Shown: one piece after another, positions 54,234 through 62,449 of the stretch
How positions within the stretch are numbered: the stretch's first letter is position 1
Layout: each line of letters opens with the position of its first letter
Source of the DNA: RHLJ01 sp965212165
GTDB taxonomy: Bacteria > Bacteroidota > Rhodothermia > Balneolales > Balneolaceae
Direction: 5' to 3'
Length of the DNA stretch: 64,000 nt
Assembly (NCBI GenBank): GCA_965212165.1
Contig: OZ243096.1
Span: forward strand, 2,232,001-2,296,000
The notes under the pieces: generated by a model
Database searches by the model: none
What the model was told of the DNA's origin: nothing
The model's input: only the letters and a program-made list of their open reading frames with translations
Made by a program: the position numbers and the translations under genes

Positions 54234-55472
54234 ATGGAAATAAATCGTGTACTTATTATAGGTAAGGTATGGCCAGAATCAAATTCTTCTGCAGCTGGCA
54301 GTAGAATGATTCAATTGATCATGCTCTTTAAAGAACAAGAATGGGATATTACCTTTGCTTCATCGGCACGAGAAAGTGAATTTTCCGATAATCTTGAAAT
54401 TCAAGGTATCAAAAAAGTATATATCAAGCTTAACGACTCATCTTTTGATTCATTCGTTAAAGAACTTGATCCTTCAATAGTACTATTTGATCGTTTTATG
54501 ACTGAAGAACAGTTTTGCTGGAGAGTCGCAGAACAGTGCCCAGAAGCTCTTCGATTACTTGATACGGAGGATTTACACTGTTTGAGGGCTGGAAGGCATC
54601 TAGCTCTAAAAGAAAGGCGTCTGTTCAAAAACAATGATTTAATATCAGAACATGCTAAGCGCGAAATTGCAAGCATCTATAGATGTGATCTTTCGTTGAT
54701 TATCTCGACAATTGAGATGGGGATTTTAAGAGATAATTTTAGGGTAGATTCATCCTTACTCCATTATCTCCCATTTATGCTAGAATCCATTAATAATGAT
54801 GAAATAGAGGAATGGTTGCCTTTTGAAGAACGAAAGCATTTTATCTCAATAGGTAATTTTCTTCATGAACCTAACTGGGATGCAGTACGTTATTTAAAAG
54901 AAGAAATTTGGACAAAAATTAGATCTAAACTTCCAGAAGCTGAATTACATATTTATGGGGCCTATCCATCTGAGAAAGTTTTTCAACTTCATAATTCTAA
55001 AGAGGGATTCATTATCAAAGGAAGGGCAGAAGACGTAGGGGCAGTAATGACAGGTTCAAGAGTATGTTTAGCCCCACTTCGGTTTGGTGCTGGTTTAAAA
55101 GGAAAACTTATCGATGCAATGCGATACGGAACTCCATCAGTTACCTCCGATATTGGTGCAGAAGGGATGGCAAATGATTTGGAATGGTCAGGTTTTATCC
55201 AAAATGATGTTAATGCATTTGTTGAATCAGCCGTAGAACTTTATCAAGACAAACAAGTATGGACTAAAGCCCAAACTAACTGCGAAAGAATTATTAATTC
55301 CGTATATCCAAAGAAGGAGATAGGGCAGAAGTTGATTATTAGAATAAAAGAAACATTAGTAAACCTTTCTAAACACAGAGTTTCAAATTTTACTGGAGCC
55401 ATGCTTCTTCATCATTCTATGGCAAGTACCAAGTTTATGAGTAAATGGATTGAAGAAAAGAATAAAAAATGA
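54234..55472 (+). CDS. Glycosyltransferase, group 1/GT4 type
   Basis: 412-residue GT-B-fold glycosyltransferase. N-terminal KVWPESNSSAAGSRMIQLI, then in the donor-binding half FISIGNFLHEPNWDAVRYL, ELHIYGAYPSEKVFQL, FIIKGRAEDV and the sugar-nucleotide motif PLRFGAGLKGKLIDAMRYGTP, which carries the usual E/K-rich contacts. There is no signal or membrane segment, so it acts at the cytoplasmic face. The acceptor is unknown. It follows the TRAP operon after 66 bp on the same strand but does not look like part of uronate catabolism. Confidence 0.85.
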   Translation: MEINRVLIIGKVWPESNSSAAGSRMIQLIMLFKEQEWDITFASSARESEFSDNLEIQGIKKVYIKLNDSSFDSFVKELDPSIVLFDRFMTEEQFCWRVAEQCPEALRLLDTEDLHCLRAGRHLALKERRLFKNNDLISEHAKREIASIYRCDLSLIISTIEMGILRDNFRVDSSLLHYLPFMLESINNDEIEEWLPFEERKHFISIGNFLHEPNWDAVRYLKEEIWTKIRSKLPEAELHIYGAYPSEKVFQLHNSKEGFIIKGRAEDVGAVMTGSRVCLAPLRFGAGLKGKLIDAMRYGTPSVTSDIGAEGMANDLEWSGFIQNDVNAFVESAVELYQDKQVWTKAQTNCERIINSVYPKKEIGQKLIIRIKETLVNLSKHRVSNFTGAMLLHHSMASTKFMSKWIEEKNKK

Positions 55473-55497
55473 TCACTAATGAAGAAATGAAGTCATT

Positions 55498-56073
55498 TTA
55501 TATTTTTTGGCAGGAGATTTTCCAAGTTGGGAATTGAACAGTTTCATTTGTATTAACCCATGTACCAATCCATTCAAAAGATGATTCGGTAATATCAAAA
55601 AATCTGATTTTATAGAATCCATCAGCGCCATTTGGTGCAGCTTGTCTATTATATAAAATTATTTCGTCATCATCATTTTTCCCACCTTTCCACACAGGAA
55701 AACGAGAAGGTACAGAGCCAGAAGTAAAGTAATGGACATACCATGTTGAACTATCTGCATTAAACTGCCTGATACTTCCGGAATGAATTCCATCTTCTTT
55801 AAGAGTTTCATCCTGAACTGCCATACCATTCATGATATATTTAAATCGCCATAACATTTTAACTTCTGGATTCCATGTTTGGTCAGGTGCTCTTGAAGTT
55901 GAGATGCAATTAGATTCTCCAATTAGCATTTCGTAATCACTTACTTCAGCTGCTGAATTTGGATTTAGTTTACCGAATGGATTCTCTTCTGAAACAGAAT
56001 AATTGTATTGAGCAACTAATGGATAAGAAAACAATAATATAATGGGCAAAAGTATAATTGACTTCATAAACAT
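55498..56073 (-). CDS. Exported hypothetical protein
   Basis: 191-residue protein with a Sec signal (FMKSIILLPIILLFSYPLVA, cleaved before QYNYS). The mature part is a small beta-rich domain, with MLWRFKYIMNGMAVQDETL, SGSIRQFNADSSTWYVHYF and FEWIGTWVNTNETVQFPTW, in the style of DUF1579-like lipocalin-type proteins; this similarity is weak. There are two Cys. It is convergent with the GT4 gene. No function can be assigned. Confidence 0.7.
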   Translation of the reverse strand: MFMKSIILLPIILLFSYPLVAQYNYSVSEENPFGKLNPNSAAEVSDYEMLIGESNCISTSRAPDQTWNPEVKMLWRFKYIMNGMAVQDETLKEDGIHSGSIRQFNADSSTWYVHYFTSGSVPSRFPVWKGGKNDDDEIILYNRQAAPNGADGFYKIRFFDITESSFEWIGTWVNTNETVQFPTWKISCQKI

Positions 56074-56162
56074 GATATTGGTTAATAAACAATCAGTAAA
56101 TAAAGAAATAAATTGTACTGTTCACATTTTTGCAGAGAAGTGATGTATAATTGCAGTAAAGA

Positions 56163-56999
56163 TTAAGAAACTACTTTCTTAAGAAGTCGAGCTCCAGCTT
56201 TAGATAATGGAACTTCTGTATCATCTGTAAGTTTTACTAAGCCAAAACCAAAATCAACATGGTCCAGAAAATTTAAATTAATAAGTGCTTTTCGGTGAAC
56301 TCTAATAAAATTAAAATCACGAAGTTCGTCTTCTAGAGATTTTAAACTTTTGCGTAAACTATAAGCTCTATCTTTTGTATGTATTTTCACACAATAGTCA
56401 TCCGACTCAATCCAGTAAACATCATTCAATTGAATCACTTTTACTCGGTTGCCAATTTTAATAGATAGGCTTTGATTTTCTTGTGAGCTTAAAAATTGAA
56501 TAGTTTCTTGTTTTAGGCTATTTATTTCTACCCATTGTGCATTAATCACCTGCTTATTAGAATTATTATAAATCAACAATACCAGTAATGTTGAAGCGAG
56601 ACTGAAGCTAAGTGCCTTCTGAAAGAAAATGAAAATAAACCACTCTTTAAAAAATGAATATGTTACGCTTTCACTAAATAAAAGCATACTTACCAGACTT
56701 ATAACAATTAATATTAATCCAATTGAAACAGAAACAGAACCGATTAGTTGCTGTAATTTTCGTGGAGTAAATTGAATTTTTCCTTCATGAAAGATTTTTC
56801 TAGAAAATATTATATATGGGATACTACCTACTAACCATATCAACCATCGAAGAGAATGACTTTTAATGAAATAAAGAATACTAGAATCTGATGTATTTAA
56901 ATTAAATGTCTCCACATAATACTGTTGTTGAAAGGCATCAAAAACAATCAAAATAAATATTGAAAATCCTAGTACTATAGTAAGTTGTTTATTGAACAT
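56163..56999 (-). CDS. Membrane-anchored LytTR-type transcriptional regulator
   Basis: 278-residue protein. Four membrane helices fill residues 8-155 (LTIVLGFSIFILIVF; LRWLIWLVGSIPYIIF; GLILIVISLVSMLLF; ALSFSLASTLLVLLIY). The last 100 residues are a LytTR DNA-binding domain: IESDDYCVKIHTKDRAYSLR, then FIRVHRKALINLNFLDHVDF. No receiver domain is present, so signal input is through the membrane part. Divergent from the ROK kinase gene (57065), which it may control. Confidence 0.88.
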   Translation of the reverse strand: MFNKQLTIVLGFSIFILIVFDAFQQQYYVETFNLNTSDSSILYFIKSHSLRWLIWLVGSIPYIIFSRKIFHEGKIQFTPRKLQQLIGSVSVSIGLILIVISLVSMLLFSESVTYSFFKEWFIFIFFQKALSFSLASTLLVLLIYNNSNKQVINAQWVEINSLKQETIQFLSSQENQSLSIKIGNRVKVIQLNDVYWIESDDYCVKIHTKDRAYSLRKSLKSLEDELRDFNFIRVHRKALINLNFLDHVDFGFGLVKLTDDTEVPLSKAGARLLKKVVS

Positions 57000-57064
57000 C
57001 TAGTTTATTATAAATTGGTATCAATGAAAATAAATCGTGATTCATGATTCATTATAATCAAACA

Positions 57065-58165
57065 ATGAAAAGTAAATCAATTTTAGTTTTAACATTAGAT
57101 GCTGGAGGTACTAACTTTGTATTTTCAGCGCTAAAAGATGGTGAGCCATATGGCGATAAATTCACCATTAAAGCTGAAATTCAGGATATTGATTCATGTA
57201 TTACCACCATAATTTCTGGATTTCAGAAACTAATGACGTCTCTACCAGAGAAACCAGATGCAATAAGCTTTGCATTTCCTGGTCCATCCGATTATAAACA
57301 GGGAATTATTGTTGATCTACCAAATTTACCTGCTTTTAATGGTGGTATTCCTTTAGGTCCAATTCTCGAAGATACTTTTGGTATTCCTGTGTTTATAAAT
57401 AATGATGGAGATTTGTTTGCACTTGGAGAAAGTAAAAAAGGATTTCTTCCGTATGTAAATGAACTGATGGAACTTGCAGGTAATCCTAAAAGATATAAAA
57501 ATCTAATTGGTGTAACTCTTGGAACAGGATTCGGAGTAGGAATATCTATTAATGGAATATTATTAGAAGGGGATAATAACGCTGCAGCTGAAGGTTGGTT
57601 ACTGAGGAATAAGCAATTCAATTATGCAGGAGTAGAAGAAACACTTAGTATTCGCTCTATAAAACGTATGTATGCAGAGCAAATATCAATTGATCCTTCA
57701 AAAGCACCTGAACCAGTAGAAATTTTTGCAATAGCTAAAGGTATTAAACCAGGTATTCGAGAAGCTGCCTTAGAAGCCTATCTTAGATATGGTGAAGCGC
57801 TGGGTGATGCTGTAGGAAATATTCTCACATTGATTGATGGAGTTGTTGTAATAGGAGGAGGAGTTAGCGGCGCATATCCAGTTTTCTCAAGTTCAATGAT
57901 GGATGAGTTAAACAGCTATTTTACCGCTCTTAATGGAGTTAAATATAAAAGAGTCTTACAATCAGTTTACGATATGGAAAAGCTTTATAAGGCAAAAGAG
58001 TTTACATCTATAGAGAATAAAGAAATACTAGTTCCTCACTCAGGAAGAAAAATTATGTATCACGAAAAAAAGAAAACAGCTATTGGATTATCAAGACTTG
58101 GAACTAGTAATGCTGTAGCAATAGGTGCTTATTACTACGCATTACAAGAACTACAAAATAGATAA
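57065..58165 (+). CDS. ROK-family sugar kinase without zinc motif
   Basis: 366-residue sugar kinase without a DNA-binding domain. Start preferred at 57065 (MKSKSILVL); 57044 is possible. Phosphate motif LTLDAGGTNFVF, active site FINNDGDLFALGE with the catalytic Asp kept, second phosphate motif GVTLGTGFGVGI. The GE-GH and CxCGxxGC zinc-binding stretch of typical ROK kinases is replaced by AEGWLLRNKQFNYAGVEET, so there is no zinc site. A FucP-type transporter gene is convergent 2 bp away, which fits hexose uptake and phosphorylation. Substrate (glucose, fructose, mannose or an amino sugar) not known. Confidence 0.87.
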   Translation: MKSKSILVLTLDAGGTNFVFSALKDGEPYGDKFTIKAEIQDIDSCITTIISGFQKLMTSLPEKPDAISFAFPGPSDYKQGIIVDLPNLPAFNGGIPLGPILEDTFGIPVFINNDGDLFALGESKKGFLPYVNELMELAGNPKRYKNLIGVTLGTGFGVGISINGILLEGDNNAAAEGWLLRNKQFNYAGVEETLSIRSIKRMYAEQISIDPSKAPEPVEIFAIAKGIKPGIREAALEAYLRYGEALGDAVGNILTLIDGVVVIGGGVSGAYPVFSSSMMDELNSYFTALNGVKYKRVLQSVYDMEKLYKAKEFTSIENKEILVPHSGRKIMYHEKKKTAIGLSRLGTSNAVAIGAYYYALQELQNR

Positions 58166-58167
58166 AA

Positions 58168-59505
58168 TCAAGAAGCGGGGGATGAGTTTCCAATTTTTGA
58201 ACCAACCTTGCCATACCAAGCGATATAAGCATAGCATAAAGCGATAAAAATTAATGCTAATTGTAATCCTGCGATATCAGCAATTTTCCCATACAAAGGT
58301 GGGATTATAGCACCACCTACAATTGCAGTACATAAAATCCCTGAACCTTGTGCAGTGTGTTCTTTTAAATTGTCTATTGCTAAAGTGAAAATAGTTGGAA
58401 ACATAATTGAGTTGAATAGTCCAATTATTAATATAGACCACATAGATAAGTATCCACTGCTAAGCATACTTACTATTAATAAAACTACATTGGTAGCACC
58501 GTAAATAGCTAATAAATTTCCAGCTGGTACTTTTTGTAAGATTGCAGAACCTAAAAATCTACCTACCATAGCGCCACCCCAATAAAAGAAAACAAAAGTG
58601 CCTGCTAATTGAGAAACACTCATATCCTTCAACTCAACATCAGAAAATATTGATGACAGTATGGAAGCTAAACCCGACATAAATGCACTTTCAGAAACTA
58701 ATCGTTCTATATCTAAATCAAGGAAATAATTAATTAAATAGCTCCCAATTGATACTTCAGCTCCGACATAAACAAAAATACCCAGTGCACCGAACATTAG
58801 ATGCTTCTTTTTCAATGCGATTTTGTAATCACCTGTACTATCATCATTAGAGGTTATTATCTGCGGTAGCTTAAATGCTCCAAATGCAATGGCTAATGCG
58901 AAAATAACACCAGCTAGTATAAGAAATGGACCTTGTACAGCAGATGATTCAGTTACGTAATAAGAAAGCTTATCAGCTTCTGATAGTAAATTAATCTCAG
59001 ATGAGCTAAGTACGTTACTACTTAATATGAAAGCTGCGCTTAAAAGTGGCGCTATTGTAGCACCTAATGAATTAAAAGCCTGGGCTAGATTAAGTCGACT
59101 AGAAGCAGTTCTAGCCGGTCCCAAAGCAGCTATATATGGATTAGCAGCTACTTGAAGGATGGTTATTCCACCTGCAAGTACAAACATTGCTAACAAGAAA
59201 ATCCCAAATATGCGAAACTCTGCAGCTGGATAAAAAAGAAGACAAGCAGCACCAATTGTTATCAAGCCTGTAATGGCACCTTTTTTATAACCTATTTTTG
59301 AAATTAATACTCCACCAGGAACTGAGAAGACAGCATATGCAGTGAAAAATGCGAATTGAATAATTCCTGATTGGAAATATGAAAGTTCAAAAACATCCCT
59401 TAAGCGTGGTACAAGTGAATCAACTAATACAGTAATTAGTCCCCACATAAAAAAGAGCGAGGTTACAACTATAAAAGGAACAAGGTATTTATTGTCTTTA
59501 GTCAA
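58168..59505 (-). CDS. Sugar MFS transporter (FucP/GluP type)
   Basis: 445-residue proton-sugar symporter with 12 membrane helices. Family motifs: FFMWGLITVLVDSLVPRL in helix 1, GGVLISKIGYKKG loop, ILQVAANPYIAALGP and LNLAQAFNSLGATIAPLL, with the Asn/Gln contacts typical of FucP/GluP/NagP. Members carry fucose, glucose/galactose or GlcNAc. Placed convergent with the ROK kinase gene. Confidence 0.93.
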   Translation of the reverse strand: MTKDNKYLVPFIVVTSLFFMWGLITVLVDSLVPRLRDVFELSYFQSGIIQFAFFTAYAVFSVPGGVLISKIGYKKGAITGLITIGAACLLFYPAAEFRIFGIFLLAMFVLAGGITILQVAANPYIAALGPARTASSRLNLAQAFNSLGATIAPLLSAAFILSSNVLSSSEINLLSEADKLSYYVTESSAVQGPFLILAGVIFALAIAFGAFKLPQIITSNDDSTGDYKIALKKKHLMFGALGIFVYVGAEVSIGSYLINYFLDLDIERLVSESAFMSGLASILSSIFSDVELKDMSVSQLAGTFVFFYWGGAMVGRFLGSAILQKVPAGNLLAIYGATNVVLLIVSMLSSGYLSMWSILIIGLFNSIMFPTIFTLAIDNLKEHTAQGSGILCTAIVGGAIIPPLYGKIADIAGLQLALIFIALCYAYIAWYGKVGSKIGNSSPAS

Positions 59506-59547
59506 AGCTTAAGAAACTGTTTTATAAACTTTATGGATTAATCGAAA

Positions 59548-59582
59548 CAAAAAAGGCTCCTAAATAATAGGAGCCTAAAAAA
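59548..59582 (-). terminator. Rho-independent terminator after the TPR gene
   Basis: Perfect 9-bp stem AGGCTCCTA/TAGGAGCCT (59554-59576, 5-nt loop) with an A-run on the plus strand to its left and right, i.e. T-runs on both strands. It ends the minus-strand TPR gene at 59585. Confidence 0.8.
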
Positions 59583-59584
59583 TA

Positions 59585-60271
59585 TTAGCTTACTACGGCT
59601 ATTTTGCCTTGAAGATTTTGAGAACTAGCAACCTCATTGCTAGTAGGATATTCATCAATAATTCGCTTAGTCAATTCTTGAGCTTTTGTATAATTACCAG
59701 CCTCATAATATGCTTCAGCAGCTTTAAGTAAATTATATGGGGTAGTTGAATTGTTTGTATCCCAATTAGCTGCTTTCACAAATGTTTCTGCCGCTATTTC
59801 TGTACTTCCATTTGCATGTAAAAGCTTTGCATTAAATGAAATTGGACCAACACCAAGGATACCTTTTGGAGCATCATATCTTGATAAGTAATCTAAGGCT
59901 TCTTCAATATTTCCTAGTTTGAAGCTAGAAACGGATGCATAATAAATAGCTAGATTACCCGCTTCTGTACCTGAGTAATTGTTTGCAATAGCTAAAAAGC
60001 CGTAAGTAAGTTCAAAACTGTCACCATTAATTGCTTTATCAAAATCGCCTTCAGAATAATAACCTTCTGCAATAGCTAATAACTGTTGAGCTTGTTGTTC
60101 TTGGCTAGATGAATAGAAATTATATCCTATAAAAGCCCCTATAACAACAATTACACTTATAAAGAGTGCAATGATGGTGGTTTTATTTTCATTAAAAAAG
60201 TTTGCCGCTTTATTATAATTTTCAATTAGCGGATCTGATTCTAGTTCTTCTTTGGAAAGATGTTTCGACAT
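59585..60271 (-). CDS. Membrane-anchored TPR protein (YfgM-like)
   Basis: 228-residue protein with an N-terminal cytoplasmic piece (MSKHLSKEELESDPLIENYN), one membrane helix (TTIIALFISVIVVIGAFIGY, about 32-51) and three to four TPR-like hairpins outside (LLAIAEGYYSEGDFDKAI; YASVSSFKLGNIEEALDYL; EAYYEAGNYTKAQELTKRI). It resembles YfgM, a periplasmic chaperone partner of the Sec machinery, in size and layout. TTG-N19-TATTTTTA before the start (complement of about 60310-60341) resembles a promoter. Followed by a clear terminator, so monocistronic. Confidence 0.85.
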   Translation of the reverse strand: MSKHLSKEELESDPLIENYNKAANFFNENKTTIIALFISVIVVIGAFIGYNFYSSSQEQQAQQLLAIAEGYYSEGDFDKAINGDSFELTYGFLAIANNYSGTEAGNLAIYYASVSSFKLGNIEEALDYLSRYDAPKGILGVGPISFNAKLLHANGSTEIAAETFVKAANWDTNNSTTPYNLLKAAEAYYEAGNYTKAQELTKRIIDEYPTSNEVASSQNLQGKIAVVS

Positions 60272-60342
60272 GATTTATATAGACGTTTACGGTAAAAATT
60301 TCAGACTTTAAAAATAAGGCTGTTTTAGGTCATAACAAAAAC

Positions 60343-61035
60343 TTAAAGTGAGCTCAACTCACCATTTTTTATTTCTAATATTACATCAGAGCGTTCTGCT
60401 ATTGCTTTCTCATGAGTAATCAATAAAATAGTAACACCATCTTTATCTCTTAGCTCATAAAGCATATCTAAAATGGTGGCAGTATTTGCGTCATCTAAGT
60501 TTCCAGTTGGCTCATCTGCAAGAATAATGGATGGTTTATTCATTAAAGCTCTTGCCATAGATACACGTTGTTGTTCGCCTCCAGAGAGTTGAGTAGGGCG
60601 GTGATTTTTTCGCTCAGCTACACCAAAACGTTCAAGTAGTGATAATGCTCGCTTAGATGCTTTTTCAATCGATTCGCCTCCAATTAGAGCAGGCATACTT
60701 ACATTTTCAAGTGCAGTAAATTCTGGAAGTAAGTGATGAAATTGAAAAACAAACCCAATGTTTTTATTCCTAAAATCTGCCAATTGATCTGAATTCATAT
60801 CAGAGATCTTTAAATTACCCCAAAATACTGTGCCAGAATCTGGTTTATCTAAGCCTCCTAGTATATGTAATAGAGTGCTTTTACCACTACCACTAGAACC
60901 AACAATAGAAGTAATACTACCTTCCTTAATATCGATTGATACATTCTTGAGTACTTCTAATCTAGAATCAGCTTGTTCGCTTTTGTAGCTCTTTGATATT
61001 CCTTCACCTTTAAGTACCAAGACACTTTCTGACAT
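60343..61035 (-). CDS. ABC transporter ATP-binding protein (LolD/MacB type)
   Basis: 230-residue ATPase. Walker A GSSGSGKST, Q-loop region FQFHHLLPEFTALENV, signature LSGGEQQRVSMARALMNKPS, Walker B IILADEPTGNLD and switch His in LLITHEKAIA. FQFHHLLPEF is characteristic of LolD, which powers release of lipoproteins from the inner membrane; a MacB-type role is the alternative, as no lolC/E gene is here. Start ATG at 61035, one base after the upstream stop; a TTG at 61044 would overlap it. Confidence 0.88.
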   Translation of the reverse strand: MSESVLVLKGEGISKSYKSEQADSRLEVLKNVSIDIKEGSITSIVGSSGSGKSTLLHILGGLDKPDSGTVFWGNLKISDMNSDQLADFRNKNIGFVFQFHHLLPEFTALENVSMPALIGGESIEKASKRALSLLERFGVAERKNHRPTQLSGGEQQRVSMARALMNKPSIILADEPTGNLDDANTATILDMLYELRDKDGVTILLITHEKAIAERSDVILEIKNGELSSL

Positions 61036-61036
61036 A

Positions 61037-61849
61037 CTATTCAACTGATGAATTAAATTCTGGATAGATTACAGGTTCTATATGTACACATTTGCCCGTA
61101 TCTGTATTCACTTTTGTTAAAACTCCACATAAATGATTGTCACCATTAGCAGGCTGATACTTTTGATGTACTCCAGTTACAAAGCGTTTTATAGCTACTT
61201 TTTTATCCATTCCAATAGATGAATTAAAGGATCCAGTCATTCCTGCATCCGTTAAATATCCGAGACCTTGAGGGAATATTCTAGCATCACCTGTTGGAAT
61301 ATGCGTATGAGTACCAACTAATACTGAAGCACGACCATCTAGATGCCAAGCCATAGAAACTTTTTCAGCAGTAGCTTCAGCATGCATATCTACAAAAATA
61401 ATATTTGTCTCTTCTCGCATTTTAGAAATGGCCCAATCTGCAGCAGTAAAGGGATCATCAATGGGTTTCATAAATGTTCGACCTTGAAGATTCAATACAC
61501 CGACTTTGACCGAAGTATTTGGGATTTCATATACTCCAAAACCAAGCCCGGCATTCCCTTTTGGATAATTTAGTGGCCTAAGTATGTGATTATTCTCTCT
61601 CATATAACCAAAGACTTTCCATTTATCAAAGGAATGATCACCGCCCGTAACTACATGTACACCAAGGGAAAGAAGATTTTTTATAATAGCTTCGTTGATA
61701 CCATGACCTTCATGTGAGTTTTCACCATTAGCTATAACAAAATCAGCTTGATGTTTTTTTATTAGACTAGGTAAAATCGTTTCTGTAATTGCAAGACCTG
61801 GGCCACCTACAATGTCACCCACGAATAAAATGCTGATAGTTTCAGCCAA
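61037..61849 (-). CDS. TIGR00282/YmdB-family metallophosphoesterase
   Basis: 270-residue dinuclear-metal phosphodiesterase related to Bacillus YmdB, which acts on 2',3'-cyclic nucleotides. Metal ligands: Asp12 in FVGDIVGG, Glu43/Asn44 in ANGENSHEG, then TGGDHSFDKWK where the family usually has GNHxWD, and the late VDMHAEATAEK and GTHTHIPTGD clusters with His. Asp71 replaces the expected metal-binding Asn. The fold and remaining ligands are intact, so activity is likely but metal preference may differ. It lies in the pheT-zapA operon, 42 bp after zapA. Confidence 0.88.
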   Translation of the reverse strand: MAETISILFVGDIVGGPGLAITETILPSLIKKHQADFVIANGENSHEGHGINEAIIKNLLSLGVHVVTGGDHSFDKWKVFGYMRENNHILRPLNYPKGNAGLGFGVYEIPNTSVKVGVLNLQGRTFMKPIDDPFTAADWAISKMREETNIIFVDMHAEATAEKVSMAWHLDGRASVLVGTHTHIPTGDARIFPQGLGYLTDAGMTGSFNSSIGMDKKVAIKRFVTGVHQKYQPANGDNHLCGVLTKVNTDTGKCVHIEPVIYPEFNSSVE

Positions 61850-61891
61850 AATAGTTCTCTTTAAAAATTAAAATGATTATTAATATGATAA

Positions 61892-62185
61892 TTAAGCTCT
61901 CATATCTTCTAAGAGTCGCTCCATACTTGCATTAACTCTTTGCATTAATACATCTTCGTTCTTTTCTAAATCAGTTGAGTTTTGTTTTGCTTCAAATAAT
62001 TCTTCTGCAATGCTAAGTGCAGCCAAAACCATTACAGTAGACTCCGGTTGTTTAACTAATTGAGTTCGGTAAGTTTGGAAGCGTTCATCTACATATTTGC
62101 AGATTCTAACCATAGTTTCTTCTTCGTGATCTTCAACTTTAAGAGGGTAGGGTTTACCTAGAATATTTACTTTTATCGATTTCAT
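61892..62185 (-). CDS. zapA: Cell division protein ZapA
   Basis: 97-residue FtsZ-ring stabiliser. N-terminal KVNILGKPYPLKV strand, RICKYVDERFQTYR and the long C-terminal coiled coil from about residue 50. The ATG overlaps the upstream coiled-coil gene stop by 4 bp. The order pheT, coiled-coil protein, zapA recurs in related bacteria. Confidence 0.92.
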   Translation of the reverse strand: MKSIKVNILGKPYPLKVEDHEEETMVRICKYVDERFQTYRTQLVKQPESTVMVLAALSIAEELFEAKQNSTDLEKNEDVLMQRVNASMERLLEDMRA

Positions 62186-62436
62186 GAATGTGAATTTAGA
62201 TGATTATCGATTTTACTGACTAGACCTTGAACATGTTGACGAAGAGCTAATCGTTCAGACTCACTGATTGCAGAGAAGATATCAGTCTGTTTTCCTCTTA
62301 AATCTTCAATTTTAGAAACTAATTTAGAATTCTCTTTTTTTAAATCTCTGATTTCTTGCTTCAAGGAATCTACTTCCTCGTAAACATCACCCAGCAGTTC
62401 TTTAAAGCGCTCGGTTTGTTGAGATACCTGATCCAT
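62182..62436 (-). CDS. Small coiled-coil protein next to zapA (ZapB-like role possible)
   Basis: 84-residue protein, nearly all heptad coiled coil (residues 5-50: DVYEEVDSLKQEIRDLKKEN and on), then a short helix (SESERLALRQHVQGLVSKI). No signal or membrane segment. It is encoded 13 bp after pheT and overlaps zapA by 4 bp. The context suggests a divisome partner of ZapA, like ZapB in E. coli, but no homology is claimed. Confidence 0.8.
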   Translation of the reverse strand: MDQVSQQTERFKELLGDVYEEVDSLKQEIRDLKKENSKLVSKIEDLRGKQTDIFSAISESERLALRQHVQGLVSKIDNHLNSHS

Positions 62437-62449
62437 ATTTCTTCACCTA

